From Pedobacter sp. (GTDB lineage: Bacteria > Bacteroidota > Bacteroidia > Sphingobacteriales > Sphingobacteriaceae), in NCBI GenBank assembly GCA_025351765.1, contig JANXVH010000053.1, positions 1 to 64,000 on the forward strand: DNA of 64,000 nucleotides, in the 5' to 3' direction. A program made the position numbers and the translations under genes. The notes below the pieces were generated by a model. The model ran no database searches. It was not told the DNA's origin and saw only the letters and a list, made by a program, of their open reading frames with translations. This document shows positions 45,505 through 53,688 of the stretch, piece after piece (position 1 is the first letter of the stretch; each line of letters starts with the position of its first letter).

Positions 45505-46212
45505 ATGAGCATTAAAGTAGAAAACCTTTCTAAACATTACGATAAGCAGAAAGCAGTAGATTCCATCAGTTTTGAAGCGGGTCCGGGTAAGATATTAGGT
45601 TTCCTTGGGCCAAATGGTGCAGGAAAATCCACCACTATGAAAATGCTTGCGGGCTACCTTAAGCCTACATCTGGAACAGCCGAACTTGGAGGCTTTGATA
45701 TGGTGCAGGAGCACATTGATGTAAAAAGGATTTTGGGTTATTTACCGGAAAATACGCCTTTATACCATGATATGTATGTTAAAGAGTTTCTGCAATTTGT
45801 AGCCCATACCTACGGATTAACGGATATTCCAAAGAAAGTGGAAATTGCAATAGCGCAGGTTGGGCTAGAAGCTGAGCAGCATAAAAAGATCAGCATGTTA
45901 TCTAAGGGATATAAGCAACGTGTAGGCTTAGCACAAGCTATTATTCATGATCCGCAGGTGTTGATATTAGATGAGCCTACATCAGGGTTAGATCCGAATC
46001 AGCTGGCAGAGATTCGTGAGCTGATTAAAGAACTGGGTAAAAGGCGGACAGTAATTCTATCTACTCATATTATGCAGGAGGTTGAAGCACTGTGTGATCA
46101 GGTAATTCTGATCAGTAAGGGTGTTATAGTGGCTAATGCCAGTCTGACAGCGCTAAAGGCAGCGCACGCTCCGTTATCATTAGAAGATATTTTTAGGAAA
46201 TTTACAGCCTAA
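45505..46212 (+). CDS. gldA: ABC transporter ATP-binding protein GldA
   Basis: A 235-residue ATPase of the gliding-associated ABC transporter: Walker A GPNGAGKST (35-43), signature LSKGYKQRVGLAQA, Walker B VLILDEPTSGLDPNQ and the H-loop STHIMQEVE. GldA with GldF and GldG forms an inner-membrane transporter needed for gliding in Flavobacterium; it is also found in non-gliding Bacteroidota. gldF is 1.55 kb downstream in the same direction. I choose the ATG at 45505 over the TTG three bases upstream. Confidence 0.92.
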   Translation: MSIKVENLSKHYDKQKAVDSISFEAGPGKILGFLGPNGAGKSTTMKMLAGYLKPTSGTAELGGFDMVQEHIDVKRILGYLPENTPLYHDMYVKEFLQFVAHTYGLTDIPKKVEIAIAQVGLEAEQHKKISMLSKGYKQRVGLAQAIIHDPQVLILDEPTSGLDPNQLAEIRELIKELGKRRTVILSTHIMQEVEALCDQVILISKGVIVANASLTALKAAHAPLSLEDIFRKFTA

Positions 46213-46381
46213 TTAAGATTTTAATTCAATGCCCCAATTTCTCTACACTAGTTGTTTTAAATTATAAGGCTGACTATTAGCTATTTAAAGTCAGGTATTC
46301 GATATTAGCATTGCCTTGGCCTGGAATTTGTAATTGTGTGTTCAATTAAATTAAATTTTAAACATTTTAATTTTTAAAATC

Positions 46382-46939
46382 ATGAAAAGATTAATTTTAA
46401 CAACAGCAATAGTTGGTATTTTAGGGTTTAGCAGTGCATACGCACAAAAAAAGGATCCGGCAATGAGTGGATCTAAACTAGGTATAGGTGCAGAATTTGC
46501 TTTTCCAACGGGTAACAGTGGCGATGCTTACGATTTTGGTTATGGAGGCTCATTACAATTTCAGAAACCAATTGCCAATAGCTTGAATTTTACCGCCTCT
46601 GCGGGATATCTGAATTTTAAAGGTAAGGAATATGCTTATGGCCCAGTTACCGTAGCTGCCAAAGATTTTTCTGCTGTGCCCCTTAAAGCAGGACTGCGTT
46701 ATTTCGTTGCAGAGAATGTTTATTTAGGAGGTGAGCTAGGTGCGGCTATAGGAACAAGTGACGGTGCGGGTACTGCTTTTGCTTATGCACCTAGTGTTGG
46801 TGTAGAGTTTCCAGTGTCCAATAAAGGTTCAATTGACCTTGGAGCGCGTTATGAAGGATGGTCCAATAAAACCAACAATTCCTATTTACCTGTGAAGAAT
46901 TTTGTAGGTTTAAGATTAGCGTATAACTTCGGTTTGTAA
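46382..46939 (+). CDS. Small outer-membrane beta-barrel protein A
   Basis: A 185-residue protein with a signal peptide (to AYAQ) and an eight-stranded barrel pattern (GIGAEFAFPTGNSGDAYDFG, VPLKAGLRYF..., LGGELGAAIG, VGLRLAYNFGL). It is homologous to the gene at 47241-47756; both share FAYAP(S/T)xGxEFPVSNKGS and RYEGWS. Unknown function. It is followed by a strong terminator. Confidence 0.82.
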   Translation: MKRLILTTAIVGILGFSSAYAQKKDPAMSGSKLGIGAEFAFPTGNSGDAYDFGYGGSLQFQKPIANSLNFTASAGYLNFKGKEYAYGPVTVAAKDFSAVPLKAGLRYFVAENVYLGGELGAAIGTSDGAGTAFAYAPSVGVEFPVSNKGSIDLGARYEGWSNKTNNSYLPVKNFVGLRLAYNFGL

Positions 46940-46958
46940 ATTATATTATCGTCTTAAT

Positions 46959-46998
46959 AAGAAAGGCCTGTTATCTTTTTAGATGACAGGCCTTTCTT
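46959..46998. terminator. Bidirectional terminator after barrel gene A
   Basis: AAGAAAGGCCTGTTATCT (46959-46976), loop TTTT, and AGATGACAGGCCTTTCTT (46981-46998) form an 18-bp stem with one G-U pair, followed by ATTTTAT. Confidence 0.8.
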
Positions 46999-47198
46999 AT
47001 TTTATAACAGAATTCATATGCTTTCATTTCGCCATTGCGCTCTTCAATATAATCTATTTCCTGCTGGGCATGCGTAAAAAGGGTACTTTTGCCTATCTGG
47101 TGCGAGCCGAGAAGAATAATTGCCTTTTCGTCTTTTAAATGATGTATAATAGAATCAGTAATTACAATCGCAATATTAATGATTTTTGCTTCGACCAC
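46971..47198 (-). pseudogene. Internally deleted AAA ATPase (DUF4143 type) remnant
   Basis: A 75-codon frame joins the start of an AAA ATPase, including a worn Walker A (AIILLGSHQIGKSTLF), directly to its C-terminal signature (QEIDYIEERNGEMKAYEF). In full proteins of this ATP-binding/DUF4143 family about 300 residues lie between these parts. The end of the frame runs into the terminator of the barrel gene. It sits between the two homologous barrel genes on the opposite strand. Confidence 0.65.
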
Positions 47199-47240
47199 TT
47201 ATATTTCCTAATATCGCTGAACATAATAACAACCTTTTAA

Positions 47241-47756
47241 ATGAAGAAATATTTAGTGCCATTAGTTCTGGTTTGTCTTTTAGGATCATTTGCAGCCCAG
47301 GCACAAAAAAGTGGTCCGGTATTGGGCATCGGGTTCGATTTTGCATTTCCGCAAAGCAATTTTGGTAATCATACCAATTACGGCGCCGGCCCTTCTATTG
47401 TGTTTCAAAAAGGCATCAGTAAAAGTCTTAATTATACAGTTAGCGTTGCTTACCTAAGGTTTAATGGCGATGGTGAATTTGTAAATGTAAAATACAGGGA
47501 AGGTTTTGTGCCGATAAAAGTGGGATTACGGTATTTTTTTAGTGAATATATATATGGAGGAGGGGATGCCGGTGTGTCTCTTTCTTCTGCAAATGGCTCC
47601 GGTAGCGGTACTTCTTTCGCCTATGCGCCAACATTGGGTGCAGAATTTCCTGTAAGCAATAAAGGCAGTCTTGATTTTGGTGTAAGGTACGAAGGTTGGT
47701 CCCGAAGCGGGGGCACCCGATCTTTTGTAGGACTAAGGGCTGGATATAACTTCTAA
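47241..47756 (+). CDS. Small outer-membrane beta-barrel protein B
   Basis: A 171-residue paralogue of barrel A with signal peptide (to AAQAQ). It has the same FAYAPTLGAEFPVSNKGSLDFG and RYEGWS segments and ends in VGLRAGYNF. It lies eight bases before gldF, so it is probably co-transcribed with the gldFG genes. Confidence 0.82.
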   Translation: MKKYLVPLVLVCLLGSFAAQAQKSGPVLGIGFDFAFPQSNFGNHTNYGAGPSIVFQKGISKSLNYTVSVAYLRFNGDGEFVNVKYREGFVPIKVGLRYFFSEYIYGGGDAGVSLSSANGSGSGTSFAYAPTLGAEFPVSNKGSLDFGVRYEGWSRSGGTRSFVGLRAGYNF

Positions 47757-47764
47757 TATAACAG

Positions 47765-48493
47765 ATGTACGCAGTATTTAAACGAGAATTGTTCAGCTTG
47801 CTGAATTCGCTGATGGCTTACATTACCATAGGTATTTTCTTGCTGGCTACTGGTTTGTTACTCTGGTTGTTTCCTGATACTTCTATACTGGATTACGGTT
47901 ATGCAGAGCTTTCAGGCTTCTTTAATCTCGCACCTTTCTTATTCCTTTTCCTAATACCTGCGCTAACCATGCGTTCGTTTGCTGAGGAAAGAAGAGAAGG
48001 AACTTATGTATTGCTGGCTACACGGCCGTTGAGTGATTGGCAGATTATAATGGCTAAATATTTTTCTTGTTACCTATTGGTCATTTTCTCGCTGCTGCCC
48101 ACGGTAGTATATTACTTCTCTATTTATAAGCTGGCCTTGCCAATTGGGAATGTGGATAGCGGCGCCGTGATCGGCTCTTATATTGGTTTGTTGTTATTGA
48201 GTGCTGCTTTCACTGCAGCAGGCATTTTTGCTTCATCAGTTACAAAAAATCAGGTTATCGCCTTTGCGGTTTCTGTCTTTATTTGTTTTATTGCTTTTAG
48301 CGGCTTTGATGCCATGAGTAGAATATTTGGATTGAGCGCATTGGAAGGCATATTACTTAGTTTGAGCATCAACGAGCATTACCAATCCATAAGCAGGGGA
48401 GTGCTGGATACGCGCGATCTGGTTTACTTTGTCAGCTTTGTGCTTTTCTTTTTAGGATTAACCAGATGGGTTTTGGGAGGCAGGAAATGGTAA
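47765..48493 (+). CDS. gldF: ABC transporter permease GldF
   Basis: A 242-residue inner-membrane permease with six helices of the ABC-2 type (MYAVFKRELFSLLNSLMAYITIGIF start, RSFAEERREGTYVLLATRPL, SAAFTAAGIFASS). It forms the channel of the GldAFG transporter. Its stop overlaps the start of gldG by seven bases (ATGGTAA). Confidence 0.9.
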   Translation: MYAVFKRELFSLLNSLMAYITIGIFLLATGLLLWLFPDTSILDYGYAELSGFFNLAPFLFLFLIPALTMRSFAEERREGTYVLLATRPLSDWQIIMAKYFSCYLLVIFSLLPTVVYYFSIYKLALPIGNVDSGAVIGSYIGLLLLSAAFTAAGIFASSVTKNQVIAFAVSVFICFIAFSGFDAMSRIFGLSALEGILLSLSINEHYQSISRGVLDTRDLVYFVSFVLFFLGLTRWVLGGRKW

Positions 48494-50169
48494 AGAGGAG
48501 TAAGAGCAAGCTCATTAATGTTCTTGGGTTTTTAGCAGCAATCATCCTGCTGAATGTTTTAGCGCAGTACTTTTATACCCGTATAGATTTTACAAAAGAT
48601 AAAAGGTTTACGCTAAATCCGGCTACTCGTTCTTTGTTAAAGAATGCAAAAAAGCCAGTTACCATTACTGTGTTTCTGGATGGGGAGTTGCCAGCTGCTT
48701 TTAAACGCTTAAAAAGTGCAACATCGGATTTGCTGAACGATTATAAGGGTTACGCGGGAAGTAATGTTCAGGTAAAGTTTATTGATCCGATAGCCGGTTT
48801 GTCTGGAGCTGACCTGGACAGCACGCTAAGCTATTTACATAGACTTGGCATAGAGCCAACTACGATAGATATTAAGAACGACAATGGTTTTGCTCAAAAA
48901 ACATTGTTCCCGATGGCACTTGTAGAAGGTGATGGTTTCGGTTTTCCTGTTAAGTTGCTGCAGAATCTTGATCCCGGAGTGAGTTATGAGGAGCGCATTA
49001 ATAGTGCAGTGGAAAACCTGGAATATAGTTTTACTTCTGCCCTGCAAAAAGTTTTAACCGGCTTACACCCCCGTATAGGATTTACAGAAGGTAATGGGGA
49101 GTTGAACGATGCACAGCTTAGTGATGCCATCAACAGCTTGTCGGACACCTATGAAGTGGGCAGGGTAAACCTGGATGTGGTTGACAAAAGCGGATTGGAT
49201 AAACTAAAACTCATTGTAATTGCTAAACCTCAGCGTGAATTTACGGAGGCCGAGAAATTCAAGCTGAACTATTTTGTGATGAATGGAGGCAGGGTGCTCT
49301 GGAGTATAGATCAGGTAAGTGCCGAATTAGATAGCATGAGCAGCAAAGGGGAGCAACTGGCATTTAACAAGAAACTGAACCTGGACGATATGCTGTTTAT
49401 GTATGGCGCCAGGATAAATTATAACCTGATAGCAGATGCCAATTGCGCGGAAATCCCTTTAAGTACTGGCGGTGGGCAGGGACAAATCCAAATGGCGCCA
49501 TGGGTATATTATCCTTTGCTGATTCCGGATACCAGCAGTACCATCGTAAAAAACATAGATGGCGTAAGGTCGGAATTTGTAAGTACAGTAGACACCATTG
49601 GCGTTAGGGGATTGAAGAAAACAGTAATTCTGCATACTTCAGGATTTAACAAGGTGCACAACACACCTAAATTATTGACTTTGCAAATGGTTGCAGAACA
49701 ACCGAATCCGCGTGATTATGCAAGTACGCCACTAATTGCGGGCATATTGATAGAAGGTAGTTTTCCTTCGGTATTCCTGAACAGGTCGGTGCCTGCCGGG
49801 ATTACTGAGCCCTTTACGCTACCTGCACAAAGCGAGCCGGGTAAAATGGTGGTAATAGGAGATGGGGATATATTTAAGAACCAGGTAAGCAGCAAGGACG
49901 GATCAGTCTTCCCTTTGGGTTACGACAGGTACTCGCAGCGTACTTTTGGAAATAAATCATTGTTGTTGAACCTTGCAGACTACCTGGCAAACGACAATAA
50001 CCTGATCGTTTTACGCAATAAAGAAGTGAAGATCAGGTTGCTGGATAAGGCCAGACTGAGAACTGAAAAAGTGCAATGGCAATTGGTTAATATTTGTACT
50101 CCGCTAGCAATGTTGATATTGTTTGCGATTTTTCAACATTATTACCGCAAGCATAAGTATGCAAGGTAA
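48487..50169 (+). CDS. gldG: Gliding-associated ABC transporter component GldG
   Basis: A protein of about 560 residues: one N-terminal membrane helix (LINVLGFLAAIILLNVLAQYF), a large periplasmic part with the start FTLNPATRSLLKNAKKPVTI, and a C-terminal helix (LVNICTPLAMLILFAIFQHYY) with a basic tail. This is the GldG/ABC-type uncharacterised transport layout. I prefer ATG 48487 to 48466 because it gives the short basic leader. It is the third part of GldAFG. Confidence 0.9.
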   Translation: MVKRSKSKLINVLGFLAAIILLNVLAQYFYTRIDFTKDKRFTLNPATRSLLKNAKKPVTITVFLDGELPAAFKRLKSATSDLLNDYKGYAGSNVQVKFIDPIAGLSGADLDSTLSYLHRLGIEPTTIDIKNDNGFAQKTLFPMALVEGDGFGFPVKLLQNLDPGVSYEERINSAVENLEYSFTSALQKVLTGLHPRIGFTEGNGELNDAQLSDAINSLSDTYEVGRVNLDVVDKSGLDKLKLIVIAKPQREFTEAEKFKLNYFVMNGGRVLWSIDQVSAELDSMSSKGEQLAFNKKLNLDDMLFMYGARINYNLIADANCAEIPLSTGGGQGQIQMAPWVYYPLLIPDTSSTIVKNIDGVRSEFVSTVDTIGVRGLKKTVILHTSGFNKVHNTPKLLTLQMVAEQPNPRDYASTPLIAGILIEGSFPSVFLNRSVPAGITEPFTLPAQSEPGKMVVIGDGDIFKNQVSSKDGSVFPLGYDRYSQRTFGNKSLLLNLADYLANDNNLIVLRNKEVKIRLLDKARLRTEKVQWQLVNICTPLAMLILFAIFQHYYRKHKYAR

Positions 50170-50203
50170 TTTTTATATTTTTGAGAACTGACTAGAGCGA
50201 ACT

Positions 50204-51328
50204 ATGAGATTTATTGTTTCCACATCAACATTATTAAAACACTTGCAGACTGTAAATGGTGCTTCAAGCAGCAGTACTGTTTTGCCTATTCTGGAAAACT
50301 TTCTTTTTGAGATAAAAGACGGAAATTTAACCATTTCAGCAACGGATTTACAGACAAGCATGACTACTTCTTTACCAGTTGAATCTAAAGAAGGTGGTAA
50401 GGTTGCTGTGCCCGCAAGAATATTATTAGATACTTTAAAAACGCTTCCAGATCAGCCGATTTCCTTCAATATAGATGATGCCTCTTTCTCAATAGAGATT
50501 AGTGCGGGTGATGGAAAATATAAATTAAGCGGAGAGAATGGTGATGATTTTCCTAAGATCCCTGTGGTTGAAAACGCGTCGTCTGTAAACCTTCCAGCCT
50601 CTGTATTAATAGAGGCCATAACAAAAACAATTTTTGCAGTAAGTAATGATGAACTTAGACCGGCAATGACAGGTGTGTTTTGCCAGCTTTCTGATCAACA
50701 CATCACATTTGTTGCTACAGATGCTCATAAACTAGTAAGATACAGGCGTTTGGATAGCAAGGCAGATAAGACTTCAACTTTTATCTTGCCAAAAAAAGCC
50801 TTAACCTTATTAAAAGCAGCACTTCCATCATCGGATGTTAATGTTTCTGTTGACTATAATGCAACCAGTGCTTTCTTTAAATTTGAGAACATTAACTTGG
50901 TTTGTCGCCTGATAGATGAACGTTATCCGGATTATGAAGCAGTTATTCCTGCCAACAATCCTAATAAGCTGATTATTGACAGGGCTTTATTTTTAAATAC
51001 TTTAAGAAGAGTTGTGATATTTGCCAATAAGACAACCCATCAGGTTCGTTTAAAAATCAATGGTAGTGAATTGAACATTTCATCTGAAGATCTTGATTTT
51101 GCCAACGAAGCTCATGAGCGTCTAAGTTGCCAATATGAGGGTGAAGACCTTGAAATTGGATTTAATGCACGTTTCTTAATAGAAATGCTTAGCAATTTAA
51201 GTGGTGAAGAAGTGACTTTGGAACTGTCAACACCAAATCGCGCAGGTCTTCTAATTCCTCAGACAAATGATGAGAATGAGAATGTACTGATGTTGGTTAT
51301 GCCAGTAATGCTTAACAACTACAATTAA
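50204..51328 (+). CDS. dnaN: DNA polymerase III beta subunit (sliding clamp)
   Basis: A 374-residue clamp that circles DNA and tethers the replicative polymerase. Three clamp domains are visible (starts near MRFIVSTSTLLKHLQTVNG, SVNLPASVLIEAITKTIFAVS and KLIIDRALFLNTLRRVVIFA); the SDELRPAMTGVF and VATDAHKLVRYR segments (here NDELRPAMTG) are conserved. The C-terminus VMPVMLN is typical. dnaA is not next to it. Confidence 0.95.
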   Translation: MRFIVSTSTLLKHLQTVNGASSSSTVLPILENFLFEIKDGNLTISATDLQTSMTTSLPVESKEGGKVAVPARILLDTLKTLPDQPISFNIDDASFSIEISAGDGKYKLSGENGDDFPKIPVVENASSVNLPASVLIEAITKTIFAVSNDELRPAMTGVFCQLSDQHITFVATDAHKLVRYRRLDSKADKTSTFILPKKALTLLKAALPSSDVNVSVDYNATSAFFKFENINLVCRLIDERYPDYEAVIPANNPNKLIIDRALFLNTLRRVVIFANKTTHQVRLKINGSELNISSEDLDFANEAHERLSCQYEGEDLEIGFNARFLIEMLSNLSGEEVTLELSTPNRAGLLIPQTNDENENVLMLVMPVMLNNYN

Positions 51329-51349
51329 TTTAACATTTTTACGTATTAT

Positions 51350-51376
51350 AATGGCTTGGTTATTAACCAGGCCATT
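51350..51376 (+). terminator. Intrinsic terminator after dnaN
   Basis: AATGGCTTGGTT (51350-51361) and AACCAGGCCATT (51365-51376) pair with one G-U, then GTTATTTTTG follows. Confidence 0.65.
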
Positions 51377-51418
51377 GTTATTTTTGCGTATTATTTTATT
51401 GCTATTTAAATAAGAATT

Positions 51419-52072
51419 ATGAAAAGAATCCTTTTTTTAAGCCTTGGCCTTTTAATATTAGTGTCTGGTTGTGTTAAAAAAAATGATACACCTGTAGGTG
51501 AAGCACAGTTGAGGTTTGTAAATGCAGTTTCAGGCTCTACTGCGCAAGATGTTTACGTAAATAATAACCTGGTGACAAGCAAGAGCCTTGGCTATGCCCA
51601 AACTACCGGCTACATGAAAGTGCTTTCAGGCATTAATTTGATTGCTTTTGCTGATGGCAGTACTTTAGCATCTAATGCCATTATTAGTTACGGGACGGAA
51701 ATTGGCAGTAATTCAAGTGTATACTATTACAAAAATCTGTCTGGAACATTAGTTGCAGGTGCAATTAGAGATGATATGAAAGCGCCGGCTGCAGGAAAGG
51801 CAAGAGTTAGGTTTGTACACTTAAATAATTTTTTAAACAACTCTTTAAGGGTTAGTGCAGTTGGTGGCGCAGAGCTGTTTCCTACTTTGATTTTTGGAAG
51901 TGCATCTGCATATTTTGATGTAGCGCCCGGTACAAAATTCCAAGCAGCTGCTACTGGGGTAACTATTTCTCCTGAGATCAGCATTAACGTGCAATCTGGA
52001 AAAGTATACACTATAGTATTGACAGGCTCTACAGCGACTGAACTTTATGCTTTCTCTCTCTTACAAAATTAA
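51419..52072 (+). CDS. DUF4397 domain lipoprotein
   Basis: A 217-residue lipoprotein (lipobox LVSGC, Cys18). The mature part has the DUF4397 pattern: AQLRFVNAVSGSTAQDVYVNN, then KARVRFVHLNNFLNNSL and GKVYTIVLTGS, two beta-rich repeats. Surface or periplasmic; function unknown. Confidence 0.85.
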   Translation: MKRILFLSLGLLILVSGCVKKNDTPVGEAQLRFVNAVSGSTAQDVYVNNNLVTSKSLGYAQTTGYMKVLSGINLIAFADGSTLASNAIISYGTEIGSNSSVYYYKNLSGTLVAGAIRDDMKAPAAGKARVRFVHLNNFLNNSLRVSAVGGAELFPTLIFGSASAYFDVAPGTKFQAAATGVTISPEISINVQSGKVYTIVLTGSTATELYAFSLLQN

Positions 52073-52092
52073 TTTTACCGTCTGAAACATAA

Positions 52093-52118
52093 AATATCAT
52101 GGTAATTGCCATGATATT
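52093..52118 (+). terminator. Hairpin between lipoprotein and DedA genes
   Basis: AATATCATGG (52093-52102) and CCATGATATT (52109-52118) pair perfectly around TAATTG; CATATTTTTGG follows, a weak U-run. Confidence 0.5.
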
Positions 52119-52145
52119 CATATTTTTGGGCTTAATCTATAAAAC

Positions 52146-52823
52146 TTGGAACTACTACATCATCTAATGGATTTCATTCTTCATATCGATAAGCACCTTG
52201 CTGATATTGTAAATGAATATCATACACTTACCTACTTAATTTTATTTCTAATTATTTTTGCTGAAACAGGATTCGTAGTTACCCCTTTTTTGCCGGGAGA
52301 CTCGTTGCTATTTGCTGCCGGAGCTTTAATTGCTGGAGGTAGAACTGATTTGAACATTTGGTTAATGCTACTTATACTCATTGCTGCATCCATTTTAGGG
52401 AATACTTTGAACTACAAACTTGGCAGCTTTTTTGGTGCCGGTGTTTTTAAAGAAAATAACAAGATACTTAAACTCAAATATTATCACGACTCTCATGAAT
52501 TTTTTGAGAAGCATGGCGGGAAAGCAATTATATTTAGTCGGTTTCTCCCTATTTTTAGAACTATAGCACCATTTGTTGCTGGAATTGCAAAAATGCCATT
52601 TGGCCGGTTTACCCTGTTTAATGTGGTAGGAGGTGTCTCTTGGATTTTTAGTCTGCTTATTTCAGGTTATTTGCTTGGACAAATCCAGTGGTTTAAAGAT
52701 AACTTCGATATTGTTATTGTTCTGATAGCGGTGGTTACTTTTATACCGGCGGTTTGGGCTGCAATAAGAAGTCGTTTTCAACCAAAGAAGATTGACGAAA
52801 TGATACTTCCAAACAAGGATTAA
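52146..52823 (+). CDS. DedA family membrane protein
   Basis: A 225-residue inner-membrane protein. The DedA/VTT signatures are present: AETGFVVTPFLPGDSLLFAAG, GKAIIFSRFLPIFRTIAPFVAG and FNVVGGVSWIF. DedA proteins are thought to move or flip polyprenyl phosphate or phospholipid. The start at 52146 is TTG; homologues that I recall begin like MELIH..., which fits. An ATG at 52167 would remove seven residues. Confidence 0.88.
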   Translation: MELLHHLMDFILHIDKHLADIVNEYHTLTYLILFLIIFAETGFVVTPFLPGDSLLFAAGALIAGGRTDLNIWLMLLILIAASILGNTLNYKLGSFFGAGVFKENNKILKLKYYHDSHEFFEKHGGKAIIFSRFLPIFRTIAPFVAGIAKMPFGRFTLFNVVGGVSWIFSLLISGYLLGQIQWFKDNFDIVIVLIAVVTFIPAVWAAIRSRFQPKKIDEMILPNKD

Positions 52824-53686
52824 AATCCTTCAAGAATGGGCTGACCTGCATCTACCCATGCAGAATACCAATAACTTCCTATTTGGAGAATAGAACCTCG
52901 CATTTGTCGCTCTACCATTGCATTCATTTTAGTGTGATAGGCTCTTGAGTATGCTTTTGAATACTGTTTTAGCAATTGGGTTTTCCGTTTGGAAAAATCT
53001 GATTTCTGATGGGCGCGAAATTCCATACTTACCTCTTTTTCGCACCACAGTACTGAGTCTACCAAACTATGGGTATGTTTAACAATGTCCCAAGATTGCT
53101 TTAAAGGCTGGTCTATATAAATTGCTTTGCCTACTGCATAGTTATATTCCTTTGAAAAAAGCTCAGGAAGCCTGCTCTCCCAAAAAGCGTGTATGCCTGT
53201 TTGACCCGTTAGCTGTCCATTGTGGTTTTCTGTAGTATGCAGAGGTACGTGTGCATCTGCCAGGTAATGACCCAGGTAGGCAGAATAGATTAGGATTTTA
53301 GCAGAATCACGGTCTTTAAACGCTTGTACCAGTTTATAATAGCTCTTAAGAATCTGCCAGGGCAGTATACCATTTCGGTTTAGTTTTGCAGCTCCGTATT
53401 TCTCAATGGCTTTATCCCATTTTTCTGGAATACTATCTATATTTTCCTCGTATAGCTCCGCATCTAAGTAGTGTCTGGCTGCTTCTGCAGTATCGGCGTA
53501 TCGCCTTTTATCTGGATCTACCGCATGTTCTGCTAAATAATCTATATTGGATTTATAGAAGCGGATGAGGCCGTTGGGAAGCGTAAAAACTGCAAGCTTG
53601 TTTATTTCCTGATGGGCAAAGAACCCCCAGGAAGCACAGGTAGCAATAATAGCGATAAGAAATGCTGAAATGACAAAGTGTTTCAA
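52820..53686 (-). CDS. Zinc-dependent phospholipase C-like protein
   Basis: A 288-residue secreted protein of the zinc-dependent phospholipase C / S1-P1 nuclease fold. The signal ends near residue 19, so the mature protein would begin with the conserved Trp20 (WGFFAHQEINKLAVF), whose amino group and the following His bind zinc. HYLADAHVPLHTTENHNG and GIHAFWESRLPE supply further His, Asp and Glu ligands. The substrate is not known. It overlaps the dedA end by four bases tail to tail. Confidence 0.82.
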   Translation of the reverse strand: MKHFVISAFLIAIIATCASWGFFAHQEINKLAVFTLPNGLIRFYKSNIDYLAEHAVDPDKRRYADTAEAARHYLDAELYEENIDSIPEKWDKAIEKYGAAKLNRNGILPWQILKSYYKLVQAFKDRDSAKILIYSAYLGHYLADAHVPLHTTENHNGQLTGQTGIHAFWESRLPELFSKEYNYAVGKAIYIDQPLKQSWDIVKHTHSLVDSVLWCEKEVSMEFRAHQKSDFSKRKTQLLKQYSKAYSRAYHTKMNAMVERQMRGSILQIGSYWYSAWVDAGQPILEGF

Positions 53687-53688
53687 TC

